A stretch of DNA of 50,427 bases from Hyphomicrobiales bacterium (GCA_947455455.1 CANGOE010000011.1:1-50427); one strand, 5' to 3'. Numbered from the stretch's first letter, positions 11,373 to 21,825 are shown. Notes: generated by a model not told the origin, from the sequence alone. A program made the numbers and translations.

Positions 11373-11807
11373 TTAAAAAGGCTTCACCACGACCAAAACA
11401 ACGATCACAATCATCAAAACAGTCGGAATTTCGTTCACAAAGCGGAAATAACGTCCAGATTTGAGGTTCTGATCGGAAGCGAATCGTTTCACGCAAACAG
11501 CCAACCAACCATGAACACCGCTCAGGATCAGCACAAGCAGAAGTTTAGCATGCATCCATGGCGCTTTGAGCCAGCCGGCACTGATCACCATGGCAAGACC
11601 GAAAATCCAGCTAACGATCATTGCGGGGGTCATGATGAACCGCAACAAACGGCGCTCCATCACTTTGAACGTGTCAGTCAAAGCAGAATTGCCCTGATTT
11701 TCGGCATGATAAACGAACAAACGTGGAAGATAGAGCATACCCGCCATCCAGCTGATGACAGCAATGATATGGATCGATTTGACGATCAGATATGTGGTTT
11801 CACTCAT
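11373..11807 (-). CDS. hemJ: Protoporphyrinogen IX oxidase HemJ
   Basis: Small integral-membrane enzyme (formerly UPF0093) that oxidises protoporphyrinogen IX to protoporphyrin IX, the penultimate step of heme synthesis, in bacteria lacking HemG/HemY. The 144-residue protein has four hydrophobic segments and the family's characteristic histidine in SIHIIAVISWMAGMLYLPR (His13) and lysine in MHAKLL (Lys88). The ATG at 11807 is preceded by AGAGG; a GTG at 11810 is an alternative. It starts 4 bases after the hemE stop, so the two heme genes form one unit. Confidence 0.93.
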   Translation of the reverse strand: MSETTYLIVKSIHIIAVISWMAGMLYLPRLFVYHAENQGNSALTDTFKVMERRLLRFIMTPAMIVSWIFGLAMVISAGWLKAPWMHAKLLLVLILSGVHGWLAVCVKRFASDQNLKSGRYFRFVNEIPTVLMIVIVVLVVVKPF

Positions 11808-11811
11808 CACC

Positions 11812-12831
11812 TTAACCTCTCACACGTTTCAGCAACCGTTCGACATGATCGGGTGATGTTTCCGGCACAATACCATGGCCAAGATTAAAAATATGCGGTC
11901 CCTTTGAAAAAGCCTCGATGATCTCGTCAACGCGACGATCCATCATGTCACCGCCATTCACAACCAGCAAAGGATCAAGATGACCCTGTACCGCTGACTG
12001 GTTCTGAACATGTTTGGCGGCCCATAATTCATCAACTGCCCAATCAAGCCCAACCGCATTGGCTCCGGTGGCCTTGGCAACCTGATCATGACGGGCTCCC
12101 GCGCCACGGCAAAAGACAATAAATCTTGCATCCGGTCGTTCGGCCCGCACCCGCGCAATGATGCGCTGGATCGGCTCGAATGAAAACCTGTTCAACATAT
12201 TGGCAGGCAAAGCACCGGCAAAACTCTCGAAAATTTGGGCGGCATCAATTCCGGCTTCGAATTGCTTGAGAAGATAAGCCACAGAGGCATCTTCCAGTTT
12301 CTGGATCAATCGGGCAAAAAATACAGGATCGGCATAGGCTTTCAAACGGGAAGGGGCCAGTTCCGGTGTCCCTTTTCCCGCAACCATATAGCTCGCTACG
12401 GTCCAGGGAGCGCCACAGAACCCCAACAGCGTTGTTGATGCAGAGAGATTGCTTTTAACCCCTCTGATGGTCTCAAAGACCGGTCCTAGATGTTCCAGAT
12501 CCACTTCCGGCTTCAAACGATCCAGATCATCCATACCCAGTACGGGCTCCAGCCTTGGACCTTCCCCTTCTTGAAAAGATACTTTCTGTCCCAATGCATC
12601 GGGAATGACCAGAATATCCGAGAACAATATTGCGGCATCAAAGCCATAACGACGGATCGGTTGTAACGTCGCCTCGATTGCCATTTCAGGACGATAGCAG
12701 AAATCCAGAAAGTTTTTGGCTTTGGTTCTCAAAGCCCGATATTCGGGTAAATAACGGCCAGCCTGACGCATGATCCAGATTGGCGGTCTTTTGAGTGTTT
12801 GACCATCCAAAACCTGTAAAATTGGCTTCAT
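11812..12831 (-). CDS. hemE: Uroporphyrinogen decarboxylase
   Basis: Cytosolic enzyme that removes four acetate carboxyls from uroporphyrinogen III to give coproporphyrinogen III. The 339-residue length is typical. The N-terminal signature RQAGRYLPEYR (from residue 22) contains the substrate-binding arginines, and FCGAPWTVASYM is the second family signature. An AGGGGA ribosome site precedes the ATG at 12831. It is the first gene left of the putative origin, the same flank seen in Caulobacter, and is transcribed away from it together with hemJ. Confidence 0.97.
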   Translation of the reverse strand: MKPILQVLDGQTLKRPPIWIMRQAGRYLPEYRALRTKAKNFLDFCYRPEMAIEATLQPIRRYGFDAAILFSDILVIPDALGQKVSFQEGEGPRLEPVLGMDDLDRLKPEVDLEHLGPVFETIRGVKSNLSASTTLLGFCGAPWTVASYMVAGKGTPELAPSRLKAYADPVFFARLIQKLEDASVAYLLKQFEAGIDAAQIFESFAGALPANMLNRFSFEPIQRIIARVRAERPDARFIVFCRGAGARHDQVAKATGANAVGLDWAVDELWAAKHVQNQSAVQGHLDPLLVVNGGDMMDRRVDEIIEAFSKGPHIFNLGHGIVPETSPDHVERLLKRVRG

Positions 12832-12861
12832 CTGACTTATCCCCTGATCGGTCTTCTAAAT

Positions 12862-12880
12862 GATTCTTATATAAAGAATC
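12862..12880. repeat. AT-rich inverted repeat in the putative origin
   Basis: GATTCTT (12862-12868) and AAGAATC (12874-12880) form a perfect 7-bp inverted repeat around ATATA. Each arm carries a GANTC site. It lies 31-49 bp upstream of hemE on the minus strand, so it could be a protein-binding site in the hemE promoter, part of the origin, or both. Confidence 0.6.
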
Positions 12881-12973
12881 TTTTGATGTTGTTGTTTGAG
12901 CACCTCAAACCAGTGATTCTGATTGATACACAAACCATCCACATCAGACAAAGATTCATTCCCGATGCTAACC

Positions 12974-12982
12974 TGTCGATAA
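12974..12982 (-). promoter_or_regulatory. DnaA-box-like 9-mer
   Basis: Reads TTATCGACA on the minus strand, one mismatch from TTATCCACA. Part of the candidate oriC. Confidence 0.55.
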
Positions 12983-13075
12983 GTGATGAGGATGCTTTTG
13001 TTCTCTTCAGATTCAGTTAATAAAAACAATTGGTTAGCCTTGTGAATTTGTTGGAGCCCTTTTGGTCGCCCGCGC

Positions 13076-13084
13076 TGTTGATAA
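13076..13084 (-). promoter_or_regulatory. DnaA-box-like 9-mer
   Basis: Reads TTATCAACA on the minus strand, one mismatch from TTATCCACA. Part of the candidate oriC. Confidence 0.55.
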
Positions 13085-13138
13085 GAAGCCGTTCTTCAAG
13101 GCCTTGCTGTTTTGGGTTGGGGATGATTCAAAGGGGTT

Positions 13139-13154
13139 TGTTTCACGTGAAACA
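13139..13154. promoter_or_regulatory. parS: parS centromere site inside the putative origin
   Basis: Third perfect TGTTTCACGTGAAACA palindrome. It lies 33 bp from a pair of DnaA-box-like sequences and 61 bp before ppsR, inside the candidate oriC rather than kilobases away. The rsmG-internal copy is 6.6 kb away. Confidence 0.94.
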
Positions 13155-13187
13155 GGCGCGGATCAAAAGGAGCCGGGTTATACCCTG

Positions 13188-13206
13188 CTATCCACAGTGA
13201 TCCACA
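13188..13206 (+). promoter_or_regulatory. Twin DnaA-box-like 9-mers
   Basis: CTATCCACA (13188-13196) and TGATCCACA (13198-13206) are each one mismatch from TTATCCACA. They lie in the same orientation with start points 10 bp apart, about one helical turn. They end 9 bp before the ppsR ATG. Confidence 0.6.
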
Positions 13207-13215
13207 GACGCATTA

Positions 13216-14070
13216 ATGGAAGAAGGATCGGGACAAGTGACAACACGCAGTTATTTCCATCTGCATCTGGTCTCGGATTCAACCGGTGAAACCCTGATTG
13301 CTGTTTCGCGTGCGGTCGCTTCCCAATATACTGGCATATCGGCGATCGAGCATGTCTATCCATTGGTGCGCACCGCCCAGCAATTGGATCGTGTGCTCAA
13401 TGAATTGGAAGAAAGCCCCGGAATTGTCCTTTATACGCTCGTCGAACCCGAATTATCGGAAAAACTCGAACAGGTATGTCGTGAACATGGTTGCCCCTGT
13501 CTGTCGGTGCTCGATCCGGTCATGGCGCTGTTCCAATCCTATCTGGGAACAGTTTCCAATCACCGCCCAGGCGCACAGCATGTTTTGAATGCCGAATATT
13601 TCAAACGCATTGATGCGCTCAATTACACCATGTTGCACGATGACGGCCAATTGCCGGATGATCTGGAAAGCGCGGATGTCATTCTGGTCGGGATCAGCCG
13701 CACCTCGAAAACACCAACCAGCATGTATCTGGCCAATCGCGGCATCAAAACCGCCAATGTCCCATTGGTCCCGGATATTCCACCCCCGCCCGATTTGAAA
13801 CTGGTGCGCCGGCCTTTGGTGGTCGGTTTGATTGCCAGTCCGGAACGGATCATTCAAATCCGGCAAAACCGTCTCCTGTCGCTCAATGCCTCCGATGATA
13901 CTTCTTATGTCGACCGGCAGGCCGTCAGTTCCGAAGTGTCGCAATCACGCCGGATGTTCCAGCAAAACAATTGGCCGGTTATTGATGTGACGCGCCGTTC
14001 TATCGAGGAAACAGCCGCCGCCATTATCGATCTGTACAAAGAGCGGCAGAACCAGCTTATGGCGCAATAA
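13216..14070 (+). CDS. ppsR: PpsR-type bifunctional kinase/pyrophosphorylase (DUF299)
   Basis: Member of the family that phosphorylates a threonine of phosphoenolpyruvate synthase or pyruvate phosphate dikinase (ADP-dependent) and removes it with phosphate, switching PEP formation off and on. The 284-residue protein carries the [13 protein letters not shown] opening typical of the family and the P-loop GISRTSKT at residues 159-166. The ATG at 13216 lacks a ribosome site; a GTG at 13237 preceded by AGAAGGA is a credible alternative start, giving a 277-residue protein beginning just before the conserved region. It is the RP001-type right flank of the origin. Its stop overlaps the maf start (TAATG). 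Which target enzyme it regulates cannot be seen here. Confidence 0.93.
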   Translation: MEEGSGQVTTRSYFHLHLVSDSTGETLIAVSRAVASQYTGISAIEHVYPLVRTAQQLDRVLNELEESPGIVLYTLVEPELSEKLEQVCREHGCPCLSVLDPVMALFQSYLGTVSNHRPGAQHVLNAEYFKRIDALNYTMLHDDGQLPDDLESADVILVGISRTSKTPTSMYLANRGIKTANVPLVPDIPPPPDLKLVRRPLVVGLIASPERIIQIRQNRLLSLNASDDTSYVDRQAVSSEVSQSRRMFQQNNWPVIDVTRRSIEETAAAIIDLYKERQNQLMAQ

Positions 14071-14675
14071 TGATCTGGCTCCATGACAAACCACTGATCC
14101 TCGCTTCAAAAAGCCAGGCCCGACAAAGGCTGTTGGTCGAAGCCGGATTGGATTTTGTCAGTATTCCTGCAGGGGTTGATGAACGCGTGCTCAATCTCAA
14201 GCACGAAAATAGCCCTATACCGGAACAGGCGACGAGACTGGCGCGCGCCAAGGCTTTGGCGGTTTCGCATGCTCATCCTGATCACTGGGTGATCGGTTCG
14301 GATCAGATGCTTGATTGCGAAGGCCGGATTTTCCATCAGATCAGCAATCGAATGGATGCTTTGGCACAATTACAAGCCCTGAATGGACGACAGCACCGGT
14401 TGACCAGTGCCCTTTGTCTGGCTTTTGGCGGACAGATCGAGGCTGAAAACCATGATGTGGCTGATTTAACAATGAAACACTGGGCGACCACAGATTTGGA
14501 AATTTATCTCGATGAGGCCGGTGAGACAGTGTTTGGCAGTGTCGGATGCTATCACATCGAAGGCATCGGGGTCCGCTTGTTCGCGCAGATCGAAGGTTCG
14601 CGCAGTACCATTATGGGTCTGCCGATCGATCAACTGCTTCGGCTCCTGCAACAAAAGGGATTGATTGCCGTATGA
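14070..14675 (+). CDS. maf: Maf-family nucleotide pyrophosphatase
   Basis: Housecleaning nucleoside-triphosphate pyrophosphatase that removes non-canonical or modified nucleotides. The 201-residue protein starts with the Maf loop LASKSQARQRLL (residues about 11-22), a variant of the usual LASxSPRR, followed by the GVDE and ARAKA motifs and the conserved WVIGSDQ. The start overlaps the ppsR stop by one base and its own stop overlaps coaE by 4 bases, so ppsR-maf-coaE-dnaQ are translationally coupled. Whether it prefers pyrimidine (YhdE-type) or m7GTP (YceF-type) substrates cannot be decided; the non-canonical SKSQAR loop leans toward the YceF-like group. Confidence 0.9.
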   Translation: MIWLHDKPLILASKSQARQRLLVEAGLDFVSIPAGVDERVLNLKHENSPIPEQATRLARAKALAVSHAHPDHWVIGSDQMLDCEGRIFHQISNRMDALAQLQALNGRQHRLTSALCLAFGGQIEAENHDVADLTMKHWATTDLEIYLDEAGETVFGSVGCYHIEGIGVRLFAQIEGSRSTIMGLPIDQLLRLLQQKGLIAV

Positions 14676-15313
14676 CCTTTGTGCTTGGCTTGACCGGTTC
14701 GATCGGCATGGGGAAATCGACGACCAGTGCGATGTTTCAAAAGCATCTGGTGCCGGTTTATGATGCCGATGCCACAGTGCATGCCTTGTATCGGGGTGCC
14801 GCGGCCCATCTGATCGAACAGCGGTTTCCGGGTACGGTGAGTGATGGCGTTGTTGATCGCAAACGCTTGGGGGCGCAGGTTTTGGGCCATCCTGAAGCGT
14901 TGAAGGATCTGGAAGCCATCATCCATCCTTTGGTGCGTGCGGCTGAACAGCAATTTATTCGTGAACACGCCCGGCAACAGACCCCGTTGATTGTGCTGGA
15001 TATCCCATTGCTGTTTGAAACAGGCGGTCAACAACGGGTCGATGCGATTTGTGTGGTCACAGCGCCAGCGGATATACAGAGACAGCGTGTTCTGGAACGG
15101 CAAACCATGACCGAAGAGCAGTTTAACGTTATTCTTGCCAAACAATGGCCCGACGATCAAAAACGCAAACAGGCCGATTGTCTGGTTGATACCTCGCAAG
15201 GGTTGGAATTTGCCGAACAGCAGGTTCAACAGATTATCGAAACCTATCGGCATCAGACCGGAACGGTCGCAAGCGCCATGCTGAACCAGAAAGATCATCC
15301 GACCCATGCGTGA
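14672..15313 (+). CDS. coaE: Dephospho-CoA kinase
   Basis: Catalyses the last step of coenzyme A synthesis, phosphorylating the 3'-hydroxyl of dephospho-CoA. The 213-residue protein has the P-loop ending GSIGMGKST at residues 9-17 and the DADATVH motif characteristic of CoaE. The ATG at 14672 overlaps the maf stop (ATGA). In many relatives aroE (shikimate dehydrogenase) lies between maf and coaE; here the two are fused end to end with no room for it. The 3' end overlaps dnaQ by 8 bases. Confidence 0.95.
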   Translation: MTFVLGLTGSIGMGKSTTSAMFQKHLVPVYDADATVHALYRGAAAHLIEQRFPGTVSDGVVDRKRLGAQVLGHPEALKDLEAIIHPLVRAAEQQFIREHARQQTPLIVLDIPLLFETGGQQRVDAICVVTAPADIQRQRVLERQTMTEEQFNVILAKQWPDDQKRKQADCLVDTSQGLEFAEQQVQQIIETYRHQTGTVASAMLNQKDHPTHA

Positions 15314-16019
15314 AATTGTTTTTGATACGGAAACAACCGGATTGAGTCCGCAATCGGGAGATCGCGTGGTCGAAATCGGCTGTGTCGAGCTGATCAACCA
15401 TCTGCCTTCCGGCCAGACATTTCATTGCTATATCAATCCGCAACGCGACATGCCGGAAGAGGCTTTCAAGGTCCATGGTCTGTCAGCGGCATTTTTGTCG
15501 GATAAACCGCTTTTTGCAGACATTGCCGCTTCCTTTATCGAATTTATCGGCGATGCGACGATGATCGCGCATAATGCCTCGTTCGATATGATGTTCCTCA
15601 ATCACGAACTGGCACAATTGGGCCATCCTCCGATTGCCCAGGAGCGGATCATCGATACCCTTGTGATGGCCCGCCGCCGCCATCCGTTCGGACCCAACAG
15701 TCTCGATGCCTTGTGCCAGCGTTACGGTATCGACAATTCCCGCCGCACCAAGCATGGCGCCTTGCTGGATTCCGAAATTCTGGCCGAAGTCTATCTGGAA
15801 TTACTGGGCGGGCGGCAAACCGATCTGGGCTTGGGGAGCGAGCCGGTGGTGCAAAATAAAAATACACTTGAACCTGTGGCCCGCCAAAAAGCCCTCACGC
15901 GTCCCGAGCCCCTGCCCAATCGGCTTGATGCCGATACTTTGGCGCAACACACAGCCTTTGTGGGCACGCTTAAAGAGGCTGTGTGGGCCGATTATATCAA
16001 AGAGGCCGATCAGGCGTGA
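15306..16019 (+). CDS. dnaQ: DNA polymerase III epsilon subunit (proofreading exonuclease)
   Basis: 3'-5' exonuclease of the replicative polymerase. All three DEDDh exonuclease motifs are visible in the 237-residue protein: Exo I DTETTG (Asp7, Glu9), Exo [12 protein letters not shown] and Exo [20 protein letters not shown] with the HxxxxD pair. The C-terminal tail, beyond the exonuclease domain, would carry the polymerase- and clamp-binding segment. It closes the ppsR-maf-coaE-dnaQ operon and converges on gpmA, with the two coding regions overlapping by 10 bases. Confidence 0.96.
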   Translation: MREIVFDTETTGLSPQSGDRVVEIGCVELINHLPSGQTFHCYINPQRDMPEEAFKVHGLSAAFLSDKPLFADIAASFIEFIGDATMIAHNASFDMMFLNHELAQLGHPPIAQERIIDTLVMARRRHPFGPNSLDALCQRYGIDNSRRTKHGALLDSEILAEVYLELLGGRQTDLGLGSEPVVQNKNTLEPVARQKALTRPEPLPNRLDADTLAQHTAFVGTLKEAVWADYIKEADQA

Positions 16020-16630
16020 GAGACCTCTTTGCTGGCCACGGTTGAATCGGCGTTGAGCCGATAGATCAGCGGAATACCGGTTTCCAGCTCCATCGACGGA
16101 ATGGTTTGTGGTGACAGCCGATCCAAAACCATGACCAGAGCCCGCAGGGAATTGCCGTGGGCCGCAACCAAAACACGTTTGCCAGCCAGCACCTGCGGCA
16201 GAATATCCTGACAGTAATAAGGCAGGACACGGGCCACCGTATCCTTCAGGCTTTCGCCATTGGGCGGTGGCACATCATAGGACCGCCGCCAGATATGAAC
16301 CTGATCCTCGCCCCAGCGGATGCGGGCATCATCCTTGTTGAGACCTGAGAGATCGCCATAATCACGCTCGTTCAAGGCCTGGTTATGGGTAACAGGGATG
16401 GATGACTGGTTCATTTCCGACAGGATGAGCCCGCAGGTTTTCTGTGCGCGGGTCAAATCGGAGGTGAAGGCCATATCGAAATGCAAATCGAGGGCTTTCA
16501 GGCGTTGACCCGCCGCTTTGGCTTCACTCACGCCTTGGGCGGTGAGATCGGGGTCTTTCCAACCGGTGAACAGGTTTTTGAGATTCCAATCACTCTGACC
16601 ATGCCGTACCAGAACCAGAAGCCGTTCCAT
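16010..16630 (-). CDS. gpmA: 2,3-bisphosphoglycerate-dependent phosphoglycerate mutase
   Basis: Glycolytic enzyme that interconverts 3- and 2-phosphoglycerate through a phosphohistidine. The 206-residue protein starts [16 protein letters not shown], with the catalytic RHG at residues 9-11, and has the second histidine in [11 protein letters not shown]. It is the shorter form usual in alphaproteobacteria (E. coli GpmA is about 250 residues). The ATG at 16630 was chosen over an upstream in-frame start at 16693, which would add non-homologous residues. Follows dapB by 43 bases on the same strand. Confidence 0.96.
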   Translation of the reverse strand: MERLLVLVRHGQSDWNLKNLFTGWKDPDLTAQGVSEAKAAGQRLKALDLHFDMAFTSDLTRAQKTCGLILSEMNQSSIPVTHNQALNERDYGDLSGLNKDDARIRWGEDQVHIWRRSYDVPPPNGESLKDTVARVLPYYCQDILPQVLAGKRVLVAAHGNSLRALVMVLDRLSPQTIPSMELETGIPLIYRLNADSTVASKEVSHA

Positions 16631-16673
16631 CGCGCAAAACCCCGTTTTCAAATCGTTGTGGTGCCATCCACTA

Positions 16674-17498
16674 TCAAGAAAGACCCAAAACATCCATCAT
16701 GGAATAAAGTCCAACAGGCTGGCCCCTGCTCCACAACGCGGCTTTCACCGCACCGGAAGCAAACAGACTGCGGTCCTCGGCATGATGGGACAGGGTAATG
16801 CGTTCGCCATTGCCGGCAAAAATCACCGAATGGTCACCAATCACGGTGCCGCCGCGCAGGGTCGCAAAACCGATATCGCCTTCGGGCCGCTTGCCGGTTT
16901 CACCGTCACGGCTCCGAATCGAATGGTCTGCCAGTGCAATCTGGCGGCCTGCGGCCGCGGCCTCGCCCAACAAATAGGCGGTTCCGGACGGGGCATCGAT
17001 TTTCATGCGGTGGTGCATTTCGACGATTTCGATATCGAAACTCGGATCGAGCGCCGCCGCCACTTTTTGCACCATCGCCGCCAGAAGATTGACCCCCAGG
17101 CTCATATTGCCTGACCGGATGATACAGGTCCGGCGTGCCTGTTCGGCAATGAAAGCCAGATCATCGGCAGACAGGCCCGTGGTCCCGATAATATGGGCCA
17201 CATGATGCTGTGCGGCCAGTTCGGCATAAAGGCGGGTGGCGGCCGGTATGGTGAAATCGATCATCGCATCGGCTTTGATCGTCGAATCCGGAAAATCCGG
17301 GCTGATGGTCACACCCAAAGCACCCACACCTGCGACAAGACCCGCATCCTGCCCCAAAAGGGCAGAATTCGGGGCATCCAGAGCGGCCACCAGCACAGTC
17401 TCCGGATGGTCCGCAATGGCTTTGACCAGCATCCGGCCCATGCGACCGGATGCGCCGGTGACAATCAATCGCAAGGGTGGGGCTGAATGATCGGTCAT
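16674..17498 (-). CDS. dapB: 4-hydroxy-tetrahydrodipicolinate reductase
   Basis: NAD(P)H-dependent step of the diaminopimelate/lysine pathway, feeding peptidoglycan. The 274-residue protein has the nucleotide-binding GASGRMG (15-21) and the catalytic/substrate motif [13 protein letters not shown] (162-174), where His162 or His163 and Lys166 are the expected catalytic residues. An AGAAGGA ribosome site precedes the ATG at 17498. It lies between the DUF1330 gene and gpmA in one minus-strand series. Confidence 0.97.
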   Translation of the reverse strand: MTDHSAPPLRLIVTGASGRMGRMLVKAIADHPETVLVAALDAPNSALLGQDAGLVAGVGALGVTISPDFPDSTIKADAMIDFTIPAATRLYAELAAQHHVAHIIGTTGLSADDLAFIAEQARRTCIIRSGNMSLGVNLLAAMVQKVAAALDPSFDIEIVEMHHRMKIDAPSGTAYLLGEAAAAGRQIALADHSIRSRDGETGKRPEGDIGFATLRGGTVIGDHSVIFAGNGERITLSHHAEDRSLFASGAVKAALWSRGQPVGLYSMMDVLGLS

Positions 17499-17515
17499 GG
17501 GGTGAATCCTTCTAT

Positions 17516-17824
17516 TCAGGCAGGTTGCGGCCCGTCATAGCCGTTGATGATGATCAGATCGACAAAGGCGGCATCCTTGCGTGCGGCAATGGCGGCCGCA
17601 TATTCGGGAGAATGGTAGCAGGCGACGGCCTGTTCATAGGAGGGGAATTCGATCACGACATTGCGGCTTTTGGCTCCTCCTTCGGCCACTTCGAAAGAGC
17701 CGCCGCGGACCAGAAAATGCGCGCCATATTTGGAAAAGGCAGCGCCATTCAAAGCCACGTAATTTTTATAGGAATCCATATTGGTCACTTCGACGCGACC
17801 GATCCAATAGCCTTTGCTTGTCAT
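17516..17824 (-). CDS. DUF1330 family protein
   Basis: A 102-residue soluble protein of the DUF1330 ferredoxin-like-fold family: [18 protein letters not shown] opening, a central RGG turn, [22 protein letters not shown] and a closing IIINGYDG. The family is widespread in alphaproteobacteria; its function is not established. AGAGGAAG precedes the ATG. It sits between pyrF and dapB, a pairing also seen in other alphaproteobacteria, which suggests only co-expression. Confidence 0.9.
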   Translation of the reverse strand: MTSKGYWIGRVEVTNMDSYKNYVALNGAAFSKYGAHFLVRGGSFEVAEGGAKSRNVVIEFPSYEQAVACYHSPEYAAAIAARKDAAFVDLIIINGYDGPQPA

Positions 17825-17850
17825 GGTGTCTTCCTCTGATTGTGTGTTGC

Positions 17851-18555
17851 TTATGAGTGGGTGGCCGTTTCAATTTCGGCCAGAATCGCCTCTGCCGCGG
17901 CTTTGGGGTCGGGGCTTTGGGTGACTGGACGACCGACCACCAGACGATCCGCTCCCGCTGTGATGGCTCTTTGCGGGGTCATCACGCGTTTTTGATCACC
18001 GATTGCGGTCGAAGCGGGACGGATGCCCGGCGTGATCAGTGTCATACGCGGACCCAGCATGGTCCGCATGGCTCCGACCTCTTCGGGTGACAGGATCAGG
18101 CCATCAATGCCGATCCGGTTAGCGGCCAATGCCCGCAGTGTCACCAATTCGGTGACCGTTTTGTCATAGCCTGCCTCGACCAGATCCTGGTTGTCATAGG
18201 AGGTCATGACGGTCACGGCCAACAGCTTCAGATCACTGCCCGCTTTACCGGCCATTGCGGCTTTCATGGTTTGCGGAAAGGCGTGAACGGTCAGAAAAGT
18301 CATACCCAGACCGGCAATCTGCTCCGTCGCCCGCTGAACCGTATTGGGAATATCGTGCAATTTCAGATCGAGAAACACCTGCTTGCCGGATTTGACCAGA
18401 TCGCGGGCAAATTCCAGCCCGCCCGCATAGGTCAGTTCCATCCCGATCTTGTAAAAGGATACGGTGTCACCCAGTGTCTTGACCAGATGTTCGGCATCAC
18501 GTGTCGAAGGAACATCAAGGGCGACAATCAAACGATCACGCGGCGTTAGCGACAT
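17851..18555 (-). CDS. pyrF: Orotidine 5'-phosphate decarboxylase
   Basis: Final step of de novo UMP synthesis. The 234-residue protein is a TIM-barrel OMP decarboxylase of the bacterial type I group, with the catalytic DLKLHDIP segment (63-70) supplying the Asp-Lys-Asp network and the C-terminal VVGRPVTQS phosphate-binding loop. The ATG at 18555 follows CGGAG; a TTG at 18558 is possible but unnecessary. It lies 91 bases downstream of dnaJ, with a 7-bp stem-loop in the gap, so it may or may not share the dnaK-dnaJ transcript. Confidence 0.97.
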   Translation of the reverse strand: MSLTPRDRLIVALDVPSTRDAEHLVKTLGDTVSFYKIGMELTYAGGLEFARDLVKSGKQVFLDLKLHDIPNTVQRATEQIAGLGMTFLTVHAFPQTMKAAMAGKAGSDLKLLAVTVMTSYDNQDLVEAGYDKTVTELVTLRALAANRIGIDGLILSPEEVGAMRTMLGPRMTLITPGIRPASTAIGDQKRVMTPQRAITAGADRLVVGRPVTQSPDPKAAAEAILAEIETATHS

Positions 18556-18585
18556 CAAACGGCTCCGGACAGCTCATGGTTCACA

Positions 18586-18606
18586 CTGTGCCTCTTTATG
18601 GCACAG
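18586..18606 (-). terminator. Stem-loop between dnaJ and pyrF
   Basis: CTGTGCC (18586-18592) pairs with GGCACAG (18600-18606) around a 7-nt loop, 41 nt after the dnaJ stop. No U-run follows, so it is a weak terminator or mRNA-end stabiliser at best. Confidence 0.35.
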
Positions 18607-18646
18607 CGAATCAATGTCTGTCTTGTTTGATCATTGGCTGTCCGAT

Positions 18647-19780
18647 CTAGTCGGCCGGTTTTGAAAAGAATTCCTTGATCCGCGAGAAAAAGCCGTCGCT
18701 TTCCGGTTGGGTATCGGCCGAGCTTTGCCCGTCGAATTCCCGCAACAGTTCTTTCTGGCGCGCATTGAGCTTTTGCGGGGTTTCGACCACGGTTTGCAGA
18801 TAGAGATCACCGACATCGCGCGATTGCAGAACCGGCATTCCCTGACCGCGCAAACGGATCTGTTTGCCGGTTTGCGTGCCTTCGGGAATGGTCACGATCT
18901 TTTCCTTGCCGGACAAGGTCGGCATGCGGATTTCACCGCCCAAAGCCGCAGTCACCATCGAAATCGGCACGCGGCAATAGAGGTCTGCGCCATCGCGCTG
19001 GAAGAAATTATGGGCTTTCAGCGAGATGAAAATATAGAGATCGCCGGGCGGGCCGCCGCGCAAACCGCCTTCTCCCTCACCGGCCAAGCGGATACGCGTG
19101 CCGTCATCAACCCCTGCCGGAACATTGACCGACAACGTCCGTTCCCGCGTGGTGCGGCCTGAACCGGAGCAGGTCGGGCAAGGATTTTCGATCATCTCGC
19201 CACGGCCCTGACAATGGGGGCAGGTCCGCTCCACCGCAAAAAAGCCCTGTGTTGCTCTGACACGGCCATGGCCGCCGCAGGTGGTGCAGGTCTTGGCCTT
19301 GGTGCCTGCTTTGGCACCGGTACCCGAACAGGGTTCGCAACTGATCGAGATGGGAATCGTCAGAGCGGCTGTTTTGCCGTTAAAGGCCTCTTCCAGTGTG
19401 ATTTCAAGGTTGTAGCGCAGATCGGATCCACGTTCGCGGCCATTCGAATTGCGGGAGCGACGGCCGCCCATATCACCGAACAGGTCTTCGAAAATATCCG
19501 ACATGCTGGAGGCAAAATCACCGGAAAAGCCACCCGCCCCGCCACCGCCGCCATTTTCAAAGGCCGCATGGCCGAACCGGTCATAAGCGGCGCGTTTTTG
19601 GGCATCCGACAGGGTTTGATAGGCCTCGTTCAGCTCTTTGAAGCGGGCTTCGGCCTCGGAGTCATTCGGATTGCGGTCGGGATGGTATTTCATCGCCAAT
19701 TTACGGAATGCCGATTTCAACTCGGCATCATCGGCCGTCCGTGCGACGTCAAGAACTTCATAATAATCGCGTTTGCTCAT
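18647..19780 (-). CDS. dnaJ: Chaperone DnaJ (Hsp40)
   Basis: Co-chaperone that delivers unfolded clients to DnaK and triggers its ATPase. The 377-residue protein shows the full type I layout: J-domain with HPD at 33-35, a glycine-rich GGGGGAGG linker, four CxxCxGxG zinc repeats ([32 protein letters not shown]) and the C-terminal substrate-binding beta domains. The ATG at 19780 begins [10 protein letters not shown]; a TTG five codons upstream is less likely. It follows dnaK by 116 bases containing an 8-bp stem-loop, so dnaJ output may be tuned relative to dnaK. Confidence 0.98.
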   Translation of the reverse strand: MSKRDYYEVLDVARTADDAELKSAFRKLAMKYHPDRNPNDSEAEARFKELNEAYQTLSDAQKRAAYDRFGHAAFENGGGGGAGGFSGDFASSMSDIFEDLFGDMGGRRSRNSNGRERGSDLRYNLEITLEEAFNGKTAALTIPISISCEPCSGTGAKAGTKAKTCTTCGGHGRVRATQGFFAVERTCPHCQGRGEMIENPCPTCSGSGRTTRERTLSVNVPAGVDDGTRIRLAGEGEGGLRGGPPGDLYIFISLKAHNFFQRDGADLYCRVPISMVTAALGGEIRMPTLSGKEKIVTIPEGTQTGKQIRLRGQGMPVLQSRDVGDLYLQTVVETPQKLNARQKELLREFDGQSSADTQPESDGFFSRIKEFFSKPAD

Positions 19781-19833
19781 GACAGCGCCATTCAATCAGC
19801 AAGAGGTTGGAATATGCAGGGTTCACACAGCTA

Positions 19834-19863
19834 GAAACCCGATACGTGACCGCACCGGGTTTC
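19834..19863 (-). terminator. Stem-loop between dnaK and dnaJ
   Basis: GAAACCCG (19834-19841) and CGGGTTTC (19856-19863) form a perfect 8-bp stem with a 14-nt loop in the dnaK-dnaJ spacer. There is no U-run on the minus strand. It could be a partial terminator or an RNA-processing barrier that lowers dnaJ relative to dnaK. Confidence 0.45.
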
Positions 19864-19896
19864 CATAGAGGAGATCAGACCGCTAAGCGGGCATGA

Positions 19897-21825
<1,929 letters not shown>

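Larger units (their letters stand above)
12832..13215. other. oriC: Candidate chromosomal replication origin (oriC)
   Basis: The only gene-free stretch above 300 bp in the window, AT-rich and lying between hemE and ppsR; Caulobacter Cori lies between hemE and an RP001-family gene. It contains four DnaA-box-like 9-mers one mismatch from TTATCCACA (12974, 13076, 13188, 13198), two weaker ones (12924, 12935), six GANTC sites (12862, 12876, 12915, 12953, 13010, 13125), a GATTCTT/AAGAATC inverted repeat at 12862-12880, an AT-rich run near 13000-13050 that could be an unwinding element, and a perfect parS at 13139. The promoter of hemE must lie in its left part. Origin function is inferred from position and motifs. 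Confidence 0.78.

Noticed and set aside
11480-11497. Possible fourth parS (GTTTCACGCAAAC)
   Set aside because: Only about 10 of 16 bases match and the palindrome is broken; it lies in hemJ coding sequence.
13015-13035. Possible CtrA box (TTAA-N7-TTAA) in the putative origin
   Set aside because: The second half reads AATT, not TTAA; no proper CtrA site was found there.
13062-13289. Small plus-strand frame through the putative origin, containing VSRET
   Set aside because: It starts with TTG without ribosome site, overlaps ppsR in another frame, and VSRET is simply the parS palindrome read as codons.
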